Shown here one piece after another: positions 24,998 through 32,265 of a stretch of 45,422 bases of DNA. Both the position numbers and the translations under genes were made by a program. Under the pieces are notes generated by a model that was given only the letters and a program-made list of their open reading frames with translations, did not search any database and was not told the DNA's origin. Position 1 is the first letter of the stretch. Each line of letters opens with the position of its first letter. The DNA comes from Oscillospiraceae bacterium (GTDB lineage Bacteria > Bacillota > Clostridia > UMGS1883 > UMGS1540), in contig SVJY01000012.1 of NCBI GenBank assembly GCA_015068765.1, positions 1 to 45,422 on the forward strand, read 5' to 3'.

Positions 24998-26284
24998 ATG
25001 GAAGAACGCTCGAAATTGAAATTTAACTACGTTTGGGTAATCATTGGGCTCTGCTTTATAATGGTTGCCACCAGCCTCGGTCTCTGTAGTAGCGGCCGAA
25101 ATTTGTACTTAACAGCCATTACCGATGCATTAAGCATTCCCCGGGGTGCTTTTTCCGTAACGAACACACTGCGTTTTTTAACAACCACAGTTGTTAATTT
25201 ATTTTTCGGCAAGCTTGTCTACCGCTTTGGAACAAAAAAGCTCATTTGTGCAGGGCTACTCTGTTTGATTTGCTTTGCTTTAATCAATTCTTTTGCTACC
25301 GGTCTTTTTGTTTTCTATATCGGGAGCCTCTTTTTGGGAACGGGGCTTTCCTGGACAGGCACAACGATGACAAGTGCCATTGTAAATAAATGGTGTAAAA
25401 CGAATAAGGGAACCATAACGGGTGCCATCTTGGCGGCAAACGGCATCGGCGGTGCCGTCGCCGTACAGATTATATCCCCCATTATCTTTCAGGAGGGAAA
25501 TCCCTTTGGCTACCGCACCTCTTACCACATGGTTTCAATCGTTTTAGCCGTCGTACTGTTGCTTGTTATCTTTTTGTACCGGGAACATCCAAAGGGCGAA
25601 AATGAAAAAACGGTTGTTTCTCCAAAAAAACGAAAGGCCAGAGGCGAAGGATGGGTTGGAATGGAGTATGCCTCTGCCATCAAAAAGCCTTATTTTTATC
25701 TTGCGATCCTCTGCATGTTTTTTACGGGCATGGCTCTGCAGGGGTTGGGCGGCATTGCCTTCCCGCATATGTATGACATTGGCATTGATGTCGGCTTCGT
25801 TGCCACAATCTCCAGCGTGAGCAGCCTTTTGCTTACAGTGTCAAAATTTTCTGCCGGCTTTCTGTATGACAGACTGGGGATGCGGCTTTCTATGAACGTT
25901 TGTTTCTTTTGTGCATTTATCTCTATAGTGGGACTGATTCTTATCGCAAACACACCGCTGGGGTATGCCATTGCGTTTATCCGCGGCATTTTTTCCTCTT
26001 TTGCGCTGCCCCTCGAAACCGTTATGCTGCCTCTTTTTGCCGCGGAGCTCTTCGGTAACAAAGCGTTTGAAAAGGTTGTGGGCATCTTTGTCTCTGCCAG
26101 CACTGCCGGCTTTGCCATCGGTTCACCCTTCGGCAATATTTGCTATGACCTGTTTGGCAGCTATACCGTCGCCTTTTATGTTTTTGGCATTATGCTGATT
26201 TTTGTCACCATAGCAATGCAATATGTGCTTTCTGCCGCAACCCGTGACAGAAAAGAGATTGAAAAAATCGCTGCATTGCAATAG
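24998..26284 (+). CDS. Major facilitator superfamily transporter
   Basis: GAAAGAAGGA precedes the ATG at 24998; the track start at 24965 falls in the promoter. 428 residues with about 12 hydrophobic segments, two six-helix halves and a basic central loop (PKKRKARGEG). Helix 1 has NYVWVIIGLCFIMVATSLG, and the loop between helices 2 and 3 has FGKLVYRFGTKKL, the usual MFS signature position. The pattern resembles the oxalate/formate antiporter-like and monocarboxylate branch. It probably imports an organic acid or sugar acid. Regulated by the divergent AraC protein. It is the only secondary transporter in the window and could serve one of the catabolic clusters, but nothing ties it to a specific one. 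Confidence 0.87.
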   Translation: MEERSKLKFNYVWVIIGLCFIMVATSLGLCSSGRNLYLTAITDALSIPRGAFSVTNTLRFLTTTVVNLFFGKLVYRFGTKKLICAGLLCLICFALINSFATGLFVFYIGSLFLGTGLSWTGTTMTSAIVNKWCKTNKGTITGAILAANGIGGAVAVQIISPIIFQEGNPFGYRTSYHMVSIVLAVVLLLVIFLYREHPKGENEKTVVSPKKRKARGEGWVGMEYASAIKKPYFYLAILCMFFTGMALQGLGGIAFPHMYDIGIDVGFVATISSVSSLLLTVSKFSAGFLYDRLGMRLSMNVCFFCAFISIVGLILIANTPLGYAIAFIRGIFSSFALPLETVMLPLFAAELFGNKAFEKVVGIFVSASTAGFAIGSPFGNICYDLFGSYTVAFYVFGIMLIFVTIAMQYVLSAATRDRKEIEKIAALQ

Positions 26285-26300
26285 CAATGCTCAGACTGTC

Positions 26301-26336
26301 AAAGCCCGGAAGCGTTTGCTTCCGGGCTTTTCTGTC
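26301..26336. terminator. Bidirectional terminator between the MFS and second AraC genes
   Basis: AAAGCCCGGAAGC (26301-26313) and GCTTCCGGGCTTT (26318-26330) form a perfect 13-bp stem with loop GTTT, with T-rich sequence after it and an A-rich left end. The flanking genes are convergent. Confidence 0.9.
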
Positions 26337-26359
26337 TTATATTAATGAAAACGAAATGG

Positions 26360-27277
26360 CTATCTGTTCTGTTTCCTGTATTCCAAAGGGGAAATTCCCA
26401 TTTCCCGTTTGAAAATCCGGTTAAAGTGGTTGACGTTATTGAAGCCCACATCGTAGCAAATGGTCAGAATTTTCTGATCCGTTGTCTCCAAAAGCTCCAG
26501 TGCCTTGGAAATCCGCACCTTCGTAAGGTATTCCGTAAACGTCCGGGACGTGAAATACTTAAACAGATGCCGAAAATAGGAGGGTGACAGGGCGTATCGC
26601 CTTGCCACGGAGTCCACCGTCAAATTTTCATAGTAGTTACTCTCTATATAGTGGATGGCCTCCAGGATGCATTCCTTCTGGTATCTATAGGTCTGTCCGG
26701 TTTCGGAGCTGTCCAGATACTGCCGAAATTCCCGTCCCACAAGAACCAGAAGATGCAGAAGCTGTGCACGAATCAGTAGCTCGAAGCCGTCCCGCTGTTT
26801 CGTATATTCCTCATATACCTCTTTCAGTATATTTTCCACCGCCGTGCGTACACTGCCTGCCAGATTAAACCGGGGCTTCACCAAATCCTTGGAAACCAGG
26901 AAGGGTCTGATATACGCAAAATCAATGAAAACTTCCGCTTCGCTCAGGTCATGAAAGTTCTGATTGATAAACTCCGGTGTGAACTCAAACTCGAAAATGA
27001 TTGCATTTTCATCGTCCTTTTTCACGATAGAATGGGGAACTCTGGGCGGAATGATAAAAATATCACCCTTTACGATTTCATGGGCTTTATCGTTTACAAT
27101 ATGGAGTGCCTTGCCGCTGTACACATAATTGATCTGAATGAAATTATGCTCGTGCATGGCTCTGTTTTGATAGGTTACATCATATTTCGTTACAAAAAAC
27201 GGAAGGCCGCCGTTATTATTATCTGTCATTTCAAAGATGATATAGGTTTCGCCGTGGCTGTTGATAAAGTTTTGCAT
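26360..27277 (-). CDS. AraC-family transcriptional regulator with cupin sensor
   Basis: 305 residues. The N-terminal cupin domain contains MHEHNFIQINYVYSG and GDIFIIPPRVPHSI. The C-terminal two-HTH domain (about 205-305) has LTVDSVARRYALSPSYFRHLFKYFTSRTFTEYL and ILTICYDVGFNNVNHFNRIFKREMGISPLEYRK. GGGAGGTGA is 27 bases upstream of the ATG, further than ideal, yet no other start in frame is available. The gene follows the DppA-like gene by 110 bases and has its own promoter. It probably senses a sugar and controls the nearby Gfo/Idh-amidohydrolase-DppA operon; that link is inferred from position only. Confidence 0.88.
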   Translation of the reverse strand: MQNFINSHGETYIIFEMTDNNNGGLPFFVTKYDVTYQNRAMHEHNFIQINYVYSGKALHIVNDKAHEIVKGDIFIIPPRVPHSIVKKDDENAIIFEFEFTPEFINQNFHDLSEAEVFIDFAYIRPFLVSKDLVKPRFNLAGSVRTAVENILKEVYEEYTKQRDGFELLIRAQLLHLLVLVGREFRQYLDSSETGQTYRYQKECILEAIHYIESNYYENLTVDSVARRYALSPSYFRHLFKYFTSRTFTEYLTKVRISKALELLETTDQKILTICYDVGFNNVNHFNRIFKREMGISPLEYRKQNR

Positions 27278-27354
27278 ATGGTCGCCGAAACAGTTGTCGG
27301 CTTCACCTCCCTATGAACAGATTGAAAAAACACACCGCTGGAGAATCTATATAC

Positions 27355-27383
27355 AGTATACCTTATTCTCAAAAGGAAAGCAA
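27355..27383 (-). promoter_or_regulatory. Promoter of the second AraC gene
   Basis: On the minus strand TTGCTT (27378-27383), 17-base spacer and TATACT (27355-27360). The -35 box lies within a few bases of the stop of the DppA-like gene. Confidence 0.6.
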
Positions 27384-27387
27384 GCGT

Positions 27388-28170
27388 TTATCGCAAAAAT
27401 ATAAGCTCGTCGTAGGAAGTGATTTTATGAATGGTCCGCTCTACCGTCCGGGCATCCGTTCTGCGGGCAGCATCCCCCACACGTTCCATAGTCGCCTCAC
27501 AATAATCACTCCGGCAGAGCTCCAGCTTAATTTCCAAGGGATAGGGCCTTATAAACGGTGCTTTTTTTATGTGCATTCCGGCCTCTGCCGCATCACAAAT
27601 CCGCCGGAGAGCTTCTTCCCGCGGGAGACAGATGGCACGGTTTCTGGAGGTGGCTTTTTTCACCGGTGCCACTGCCACCTCTCCCAAGGTAGCCTGCACA
27701 TCCCGGCACACTGCCGCATCCCCGCTGACCATCACCACCGGAATCCCGAATGCACCGACAAACAGAGCGTTGATTTCCACCTCGCTCATCTGCTGTCCGT
27801 TGATCGAATACTTATACCACTGGAGAGAGGACATGGTATGATCCAGAAAGCCGTGCATGGTACCGGCTTTTGCATGGGCACCCACTTCCATATATACGTC
27901 AATTTCGCCGCTGCGGATCACATCCTCCCATTCCTTCATGGTAACGATGGTTACCCGTGGGTCGGCCTTTTCCGGGGCAAAAGCATCAAAATGCCCTTCC
28001 ACGGTATAGATTTTCTCTGCACCGCCCCGTTTCGCGCCCTCCACGGCCGCATTCAAATCCTCCATCATCAGCTGTTGGCAGTAGGGAAAGTCCTTACCCT
28101 TCGGGTCTATCATTTCCATGGAATCAATATTGCTGACTCCTTCCAGATCGGTCATAATAAAAACATTCAT
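27388..28170 (-). CDS. M55 D-aminopeptidase (DppA-like)
   Basis: The ATG at 28170 (MNVFIMTDLEGVS) is preferred over the GTG at 28179; AAAGAG lies upstream. About 260 residues. M55 zinc ligands can be placed: TDLEGVS (Asp, Glu), VEGHFDAF (His), VGAHAKAGT (His) and MSEVEINAL (Glu), and the family block FLDHTMSS is present. B. subtilis DppA is a self-compartmentalising D-aminopeptidase releasing D-Ala from D-Ala-containing dipeptides. Here the gene is the last in a four-gene operon of sugar-type enzymes, so the substrate could be a cell-wall-derived or amino-acyl glycan fragment. Only 17 bases separate it from the amidohydrolase gene. Confidence 0.83.
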   Translation of the reverse strand: MNVFIMTDLEGVSNIDSMEMIDPKGKDFPYCQQLMMEDLNAAVEGAKRGGAEKIYTVEGHFDAFAPEKADPRVTIVTMKEWEDVIRSGEIDVYMEVGAHAKAGTMHGFLDHTMSSLQWYKYSINGQQMSEVEINALFVGAFGIPVVMVSGDAAVCRDVQATLGEVAVAPVKKATSRNRAICLPREEALRRICDAAEAGMHIKKAPFIRPYPLEIKLELCRSDYCEATMERVGDAARRTDARTVERTIHKITSYDELIFLR

Positions 28171-28187
28171 TTCGTTCACTCTTTTCT

Positions 28188-29087
28188 CTATAATAGTCCC
28201 AAAAGACGTTCTGCATTCCGATAGGCAATCTTTTCAAAGGTCGCCGGAGAAATCCGTCCCGCATCCCGCAGGCCCTCCAAAAGCGCTGCAAGCCGGTTTT
28301 CTTCTTTAAAGTAACAAAGGTCTGTACCGTACATGGTTCTGTCTGCAAACTCATTGAGGAAGCCCACGGCGTATTCCTTATCTCTAGCAAGGGCGTTATA
28401 GCCGCTTTTTGCCGACAAATCCAGCCACAGATTGGGGTATGTCCGCATAAGCCTTGCCACGCTTCCCTCCCCGTCAACGGGATAGTCGGGGTAGCCGATT
28501 CGATCTTCTTCTGCCCGGAGCGTTCCGATTTCTGACCAGAACGCCGCACCGTGCCCGATAAAGGTCACATCCGGATATTTTTCCAGGCAGGAAGCGAGCT
28601 GGGGCATTCCCGGATCGTCATACAGCCCGTAATGGTGCCCCACCAGTGCAGACAGGTGGAATATAACCGGCAAGGCGAATTCGTTACAAAAATGCAGTAA
28701 ATTCTGCACCTTAGGGTCGCTGAAGGCAAGGGGGAGCATCACTTCTCCCACGCCCTTGCAGCCCTCCTTCAGATAATGCTCTATCAGAAAGCCCAAAGGA
28801 GCATCGCTTGTGTTGGTATATACTCTGGGGTCCACGTTGCAAAACGGAATAAACCGTCCGCCGGATGCCCTGGCAATATCAATAACTTCCCCCACAGATT
28901 GGGGCACATATACCTCCGGACAGTTGATAGGCAGTAAAACCGCCCTGTCAATCTGCATAGCATCATGCCGGGCAAGCATCTGTTCTTCGTTTAAGAACAT
29001 TTCAAAATAGCCTCTCGAATCCATCTGAAGCGAACAGGGCCTCGGATAGGGATACTTATATATATGGGTGTGGATATCCAGATACAT
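28188..29087 (-). CDS. Amidohydrolase-2 family TIM-barrel metal hydrolase
   Basis: 299 residues. It begins MYLDIHTHIY (HxH metal pair), continues with GCKGVGEVMLPLAFSD, VIFHLSAL near 160 and VTFIGHGAAFW near 195 (metal His residues), and ends with MYGTDLCYF near 272 carrying the catalytic Asp. These match the amidohydrolase-2 group, which includes decarboxylases, lactonases such as 4-sulfomuconolactone or L-fuconolactone hydrolases, and related enzymes. AAGGAG overlaps the stop codon of the dehydrogenase gene before it. A sugar lactonase role downstream of the Gfo/Idh dehydrogenase would be a natural pairing (oxidation, then lactone opening), but this is inferred. Confidence 0.8.
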   Translation of the reverse strand: MYLDIHTHIYKYPYPRPCSLQMDSRGYFEMFLNEEQMLARHDAMQIDRAVLLPINCPEVYVPQSVGEVIDIARASGGRFIPFCNVDPRVYTNTSDAPLGFLIEHYLKEGCKGVGEVMLPLAFSDPKVQNLLHFCNEFALPVIFHLSALVGHHYGLYDDPGMPQLASCLEKYPDVTFIGHGAAFWSEIGTLRAEEDRIGYPDYPVDGEGSVARLMRTYPNLWLDLSAKSGYNALARDKEYAVGFLNEFADRTMYGTDLCYFKEENRLAALLEGLRDAGRISPATFEKIAYRNAERLLGLL

Positions 29088-29099
29088 ATAGCTCGCTCC

Positions 29100-30119
29100 T
29101 TATAACGCAATAACCCTTCCCGTCTCGGAGGCCTTGTATACCGCCGTAATGACCTCCACGGTCTTTTTCCCGTCCTCCAGTGGTATAAAGGGCGTTCTGT
29201 CCTCTTTTATGGCGGAAAGGAAATCCCGAATTTGCAGGATATGTCCGCCTGTCCGTACCGCCTTCGGATCAGCGGCGGTATTGGCAACCTCGTCCGCAAA
29301 TTCTCTGTTTTCCTCCCCGGGAACATTCCACTGTGCAATGCTGTCCTCCCGGATGATTATACTGCCCCGGTCGCCATGGATTTCCAGCACCCGTGCCTGG
29401 GCCGGCAGGACTGCTGTGGAGGCACAGACGGTACCGACTGCCCCGTTTTCAAACGTAAAGCAGGCCACCACATTATCCTCCGTCTCAATGGAATGGACCA
29501 GTGTTCTTGCGTTGCCGAACACCGTTTTGGGTTCCCCCACCAGATAAATCATTTCATCCATGCCGTGAATGCCCTGGTTCATCAGAGCACCGCCGCCGTC
29601 CATCGCCCAGGTGCCATGCCAACCACTGCCTGCATAGTAGTCCGGCGACCGATAATATTTCATATGCAGATTAACCATGATGATTTTGCCCAGGCGGCCT
29701 TCTACAATCGCCCGTTTCGTTTCCCGTACTGCATCGGAGAAGCGAAGCTGGGAAATGACTGTACCTTTTACGCCGTTTTCCCGGCAGGCACGAATCACAG
29801 CTTCTGCCCCTTCCGCGGTAGTTGCCAGCGGCTTCTCCACAATCACGTGCTTTCCGGCCTTCGCCGCCTGCACCGCCTGTCTTTCGTGGAGACCGCTGGG
29901 CGTGCAGATGCAAACCACGTCCACGGCATCACTTGCCAAAAGCGCTTCCACACCGGAAAAGGGATAGGTTCCGATTTCTGCCGCAAAGCGCTCTGCTTCC
30001 GATGCCGATGCCCCTGCTACGCCGATGAGCTCTGCCTCCTCTATACTGCGGATTGCCTCAATATGTATTTTAGCGATCATGCCACAGCCGATAATCCCAA
30101 TACCTGTTTTTTTATGCAT
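29100..30119 (-). CDS. Gfo/Idh/MocA-family dehydrogenase
   Basis: 339 residues. N-terminal Rossmann motif IGIIGCGMIAKIHIEAI, family motif VIVEKPLATT near residue 95 and the downstream YYAGSGWHGTWAMDGGGALMNQGIHGMDEM segment containing the conserved GG...QGIH..D catalytic-His pattern. GGAGG precedes the ATG. It probably oxidises a sugar or sugar-derived alcohol with NAD(P). It lies between the SGNH hydrolase (25-base gap) and the amidohydrolase (12-base gap). It is only distantly like the dehydrogenase at 3902, so the two are not a recent duplication. Confidence 0.87.
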   Translation of the reverse strand: MHKKTGIGIIGCGMIAKIHIEAIRSIEEAELIGVAGASASEAERFAAEIGTYPFSGVEALLASDAVDVVCICTPSGLHERQAVQAAKAGKHVIVEKPLATTAEGAEAVIRACRENGVKGTVISQLRFSDAVRETKRAIVEGRLGKIIMVNLHMKYYRSPDYYAGSGWHGTWAMDGGGALMNQGIHGMDEMIYLVGEPKTVFGNARTLVHSIETEDNVVACFTFENGAVGTVCASTAVLPAQARVLEIHGDRGSIIIREDSIAQWNVPGEENREFADEVANTAADPKAVRTGGHILQIRDFLSAIKEDRTPFIPLEDGKKTVEVITAVYKASETGRVIAL

Positions 30120-30144
30120 ATGTCTTTATTCCTCCGTTTTTATA

Positions 30145-30816
30145 TCACAGTATGCCATGTGCCGCAAAAGCTTTCTTTACCAGTGCCGCAATCCGCTTGC
30201 CCCCCTCTTCATTGGGGTGCACCGCATCGCTCTGGTGATAAAGCTGACGAGTGGCGTGGGTAATACCGCTTTCCCGGTACACGTCCACAAAGGGAACCCC
30301 ATACCGCTGTGCCAACTGCCGGGTTGCCTGTGTGCATTCCTCTAAGGAAAAAACAGCAGGTACATTTTCCAGCGGTGCCGACCATACCGGCGACAGAAGG
30401 AAAAGCTTCACCGCCGGATCGTGTGCAAAAAGTGTTTCAATTACGTAGGCATAGGCTCCTACATAGGTATGAACATTTTTCTCCCGGATGTCTGCTTCTC
30501 CGCCAAGGCCGTGTGCATAGAAAACATCGTTGCTTCCCCCCATAATGGTGACCACATCCGGCGTGTTCGGCAGAAGAAGCTGATAGGATATGCCGCTCTC
30601 TGTTACGGCGGTTTTTGTATCGGCATACTTCCCCAGACCCAGTCGTTCATCCGTATAATATGCAGGATGGGTAATGAGAGGAGACGCCGGCACGCCCACC
30701 GTGGTGGACCCAAGCCCGCAGTTAATATGCTCCAGGGGAAACGCCTCCAATACAAAGGGTTGCCACTTTTCCTGTTTGGTGATACTGTCCCCGAAGGAAC
30801 ACCAGATTTTACCCAT
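30145..30816 (-). CDS. SGNH/GDSL-type hydrolase
   Basis: 223 residues, no signal peptide. The four SGNH blocks are visible: SFGDSIT (nucleophile Ser, residue 9 or so), INCGLGSTTVG (Gly), MGGSNDVFYAHG (Asn) and SDAVHPNEEGG (Asp and His). These enzymes remove acyl groups, often acetyl esters, from carbohydrates. AGAAGG precedes the ATG. It is first in the operon with the Gfo/Idh, amidohydrolase and M55 genes, so it could deacetylate an incoming acetylated sugar. An extended -10 promoter lies about 100 bases upstream. Confidence 0.87.
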   Translation of the reverse strand: MGKIWCSFGDSITKQEKWQPFVLEAFPLEHINCGLGSTTVGVPASPLITHPAYYTDERLGLGKYADTKTAVTESGISYQLLLPNTPDVVTIMGGSNDVFYAHGLGGEADIREKNVHTYVGAYAYVIETLFAHDPAVKLFLLSPVWSAPLENVPAVFSLEECTQATRQLAQRYGVPFVDVYRESGITHATRQLYHQSDAVHPNEEGGKRIAALVKKAFAAHGIL

Positions 30817-30915
30817 ACCGGACCTTCTTTCTATTTCTAAAATCGCTTTATTTTCTTCTTTTTATTGCCATAGCCCCTGCGGCGCTACGGATACAAAACG
30901 GCATTTTCTAAAAAA

Positions 30916-30924
30916 AGTATAGCA
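30916..30924 (-). promoter_or_regulatory. Extended -10 promoter of the SGNH operon
   Basis: On the minus strand TGCTATACT (30916-30924) with no good -35 box, in the 267-base divergent gap between the SGNH and MDR genes. Confidence 0.5.
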
Positions 30925-31022
30925 CACTCTTTTTCGTCTTTCTTTGCATATTCTACGTTTCTGTTGTCATATTTTACTTTTTCACTGCCGTTTTCGGCAC
31001 AGTGTCTGCCTCTTTTTTTGTC

Positions 31023-31052
31023 TTGACATTCTGTCCGAGGCTATGCTATTAT
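31023..31052 (+). promoter_or_regulatory. Promoter of the MDR dehydrogenase gene
   Basis: TTGACA (31023-31028), 18-base spacer and TATTAT (31047-31052) with TGC just before it, 32 bases from the start codon. Confidence 0.65.
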
Positions 31053-31083
31053 ATAAAAGAGATTTTTTACAGGAGGCGATACA

Positions 31084-32112
31084 ATGAAGGTACAGGCGTA
31101 TGCCGCCACGGAAAAGGGCGTTATCCGAAAGGTTTCTTTTTCTCTTCCCCCGATGGATGATTATGAAGCTCTGGTCGAAAACGAAGGCTGCGTTTTTTGC
31201 AACACTACCGATAAAATGGTGATTGAAAATCTTTTTGCTACCCCCGACTATCCGGTCTTGTTCGGACACGAAAGCTTTGGGAGAGTGATCCGGGTAGGCA
31301 GTAAGGTAAAAAAATATAAGGTGGGGGACAGAGTAATTTGCTCCAACGCACTTGTAAACGGCTACAACGGGACCTTTTATTCTACCTGGGGCGGCTTTGC
31401 TACCCATGGCGTGGTGGGCGATTTACAGGCGTATCTTGACGACGGCGGTGTATTGGATACCCAAAATGCCTACCGGGGGCGCTATGCGGCAAATCAGATT
31501 ATCCCCGGCGATTTCTCCAAGGAAAAGGCGGCACTGGTCTTTCCCTTAGCAGAAACTGCCGGTGCCATAATGCAGGTAGGGGACCTTACCGGGAAACGGG
31601 TTGTCGTGATCGGCACAGGCGTTGTGGGCTATTTTTTCTGCCTCTTTGCAAAGCAGTTTGGTGCAGAAGAGGTGGTGTGTATCGGCAGACGGCAAGAGCG
31701 GGTAGACGTTGCACTCTCCTGCGGTGCTGACGTGGGCTTTGCCGATACAGCGGCGGCAGAGGCGTACCTTTCCGGCAGGGCGGATATCGTGTTTGAATGC
31801 TCCGGCAACTGGCAAATTTTTGAAAACGGTATGCCCTACTTAAAGGACGGCGGTCTTCTGGCTGTGTATGCCGTGCCCCATCAGCCTTATGCCATGCATC
31901 TCCGTGGTTTTCCGGAAAACTTCAGCGTAAAACGCATTTCGCCCGATGTGGCCGGTGCGCTGGACGCTGTATGCACGCTTCTGCGGGAGGATGCCATAGA
32001 CACCGGCTTGTTCCTCACCCATATCTGGGACTTTGACAGCGTGCCTGCGGCATACGAGGCGGTAGTGCGCGGCGATGTTATAAAGGGACTTGTGGTGATT
32101 AAAAGCGAGTAG
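31084..32112 (+). CDS. Zinc-type MDR alcohol/polyol dehydrogenase
   Basis: 342 residues, CAGGAGG upstream. Medium-chain dehydrogenase layout: GroES-like N-terminal domain with LFGHESFGRVIRVGS (catalytic-zinc GHE), VGDRVIC, then a Rossmann domain with VVVIGTGVVGYFFCLFAKQFGA near 180 and VCIGRRQERVD. The structural-zinc loop with four cysteines of classical alcohol dehydrogenases is absent; a Cys (GCVFCNTTD) is at the usual catalytic-zinc position. Such proteins oxidise polyols, sugars or threonine with NAD(P). It is divergent from the SGNH operon and followed by the giant SLH gene under its own promoter. Substrate unknown. Confidence 0.83.
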   Translation: MKVQAYAATEKGVIRKVSFSLPPMDDYEALVENEGCVFCNTTDKMVIENLFATPDYPVLFGHESFGRVIRVGSKVKKYKVGDRVICSNALVNGYNGTFYSTWGGFATHGVVGDLQAYLDDGGVLDTQNAYRGRYAANQIIPGDFSKEKAALVFPLAETAGAIMQVGDLTGKRVVVIGTGVVGYFFCLFAKQFGAEEVVCIGRRQERVDVALSCGADVGFADTAAAEAYLSGRADIVFECSGNWQIFENGMPYLKDGGLLAVYAVPHQPYAMHLRGFPENFSVKRISPDVAGALDAVCTLLREDAIDTGLFLTHIWDFDSVPAAYEAVVRGDVIKGLVVIKSE

Positions 32113-32117
32113 CCGCC

Positions 32118-32147
32118 GCAAAGGCCATTCTTTGCAAATCCTATTTT
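32118..32147 (+). terminator. Weak hairpin after the MDR gene
   Basis: GCAAAG (32118-32123) and CTTTGC (32130-32135) form a 6-bp stem, followed after some bases by CTATTTTTT. Marginal as a terminator. Confidence 0.35.
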
Positions 32148-32182
32148 TTATTGACGGATTCTCTTTTGTTTTTTTCGTCTTA

Positions 32183-32211
32183 TTGAAAAAAATCGCTACC
32201 TGTGCTACTAT
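32183..32211 (+). promoter_or_regulatory. Promoter of the 1227-residue SLH protein
   Basis: TTGAAA (32183-32188), 17-base spacer and TACTAT (32206-32211) with TGC before it; TTAGGAGG then lies ahead of the ATG at 32266. Confidence 0.55.
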
Positions 32212-32265
32212 ATAAGCAAGGGATTTTTACGATGACAATATTTTTTACTGTTAGGAGGTTTTCTC

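Noticed and set aside
27313-28224. 303-residue plus-strand ORF
   Set aside because: Antisense to the M55 peptidase gene, which has clear metal-binding motifs; no family resemblance in the plus frame.
29232-30263. 343-residue plus-strand ORF
   Set aside because: Antisense to the Gfo/Idh dehydrogenase gene; composition rich in His and Cys typical of shadow frames.
31023-32230. Shared regulatory element upstream of the MDR and giant SLH genes (TGCTAYTATATAA then GATTTTT)
   Set aside because: The similarity is limited to extended -10 promoter features and A/T-rich leaders, so it does not support a common operator.
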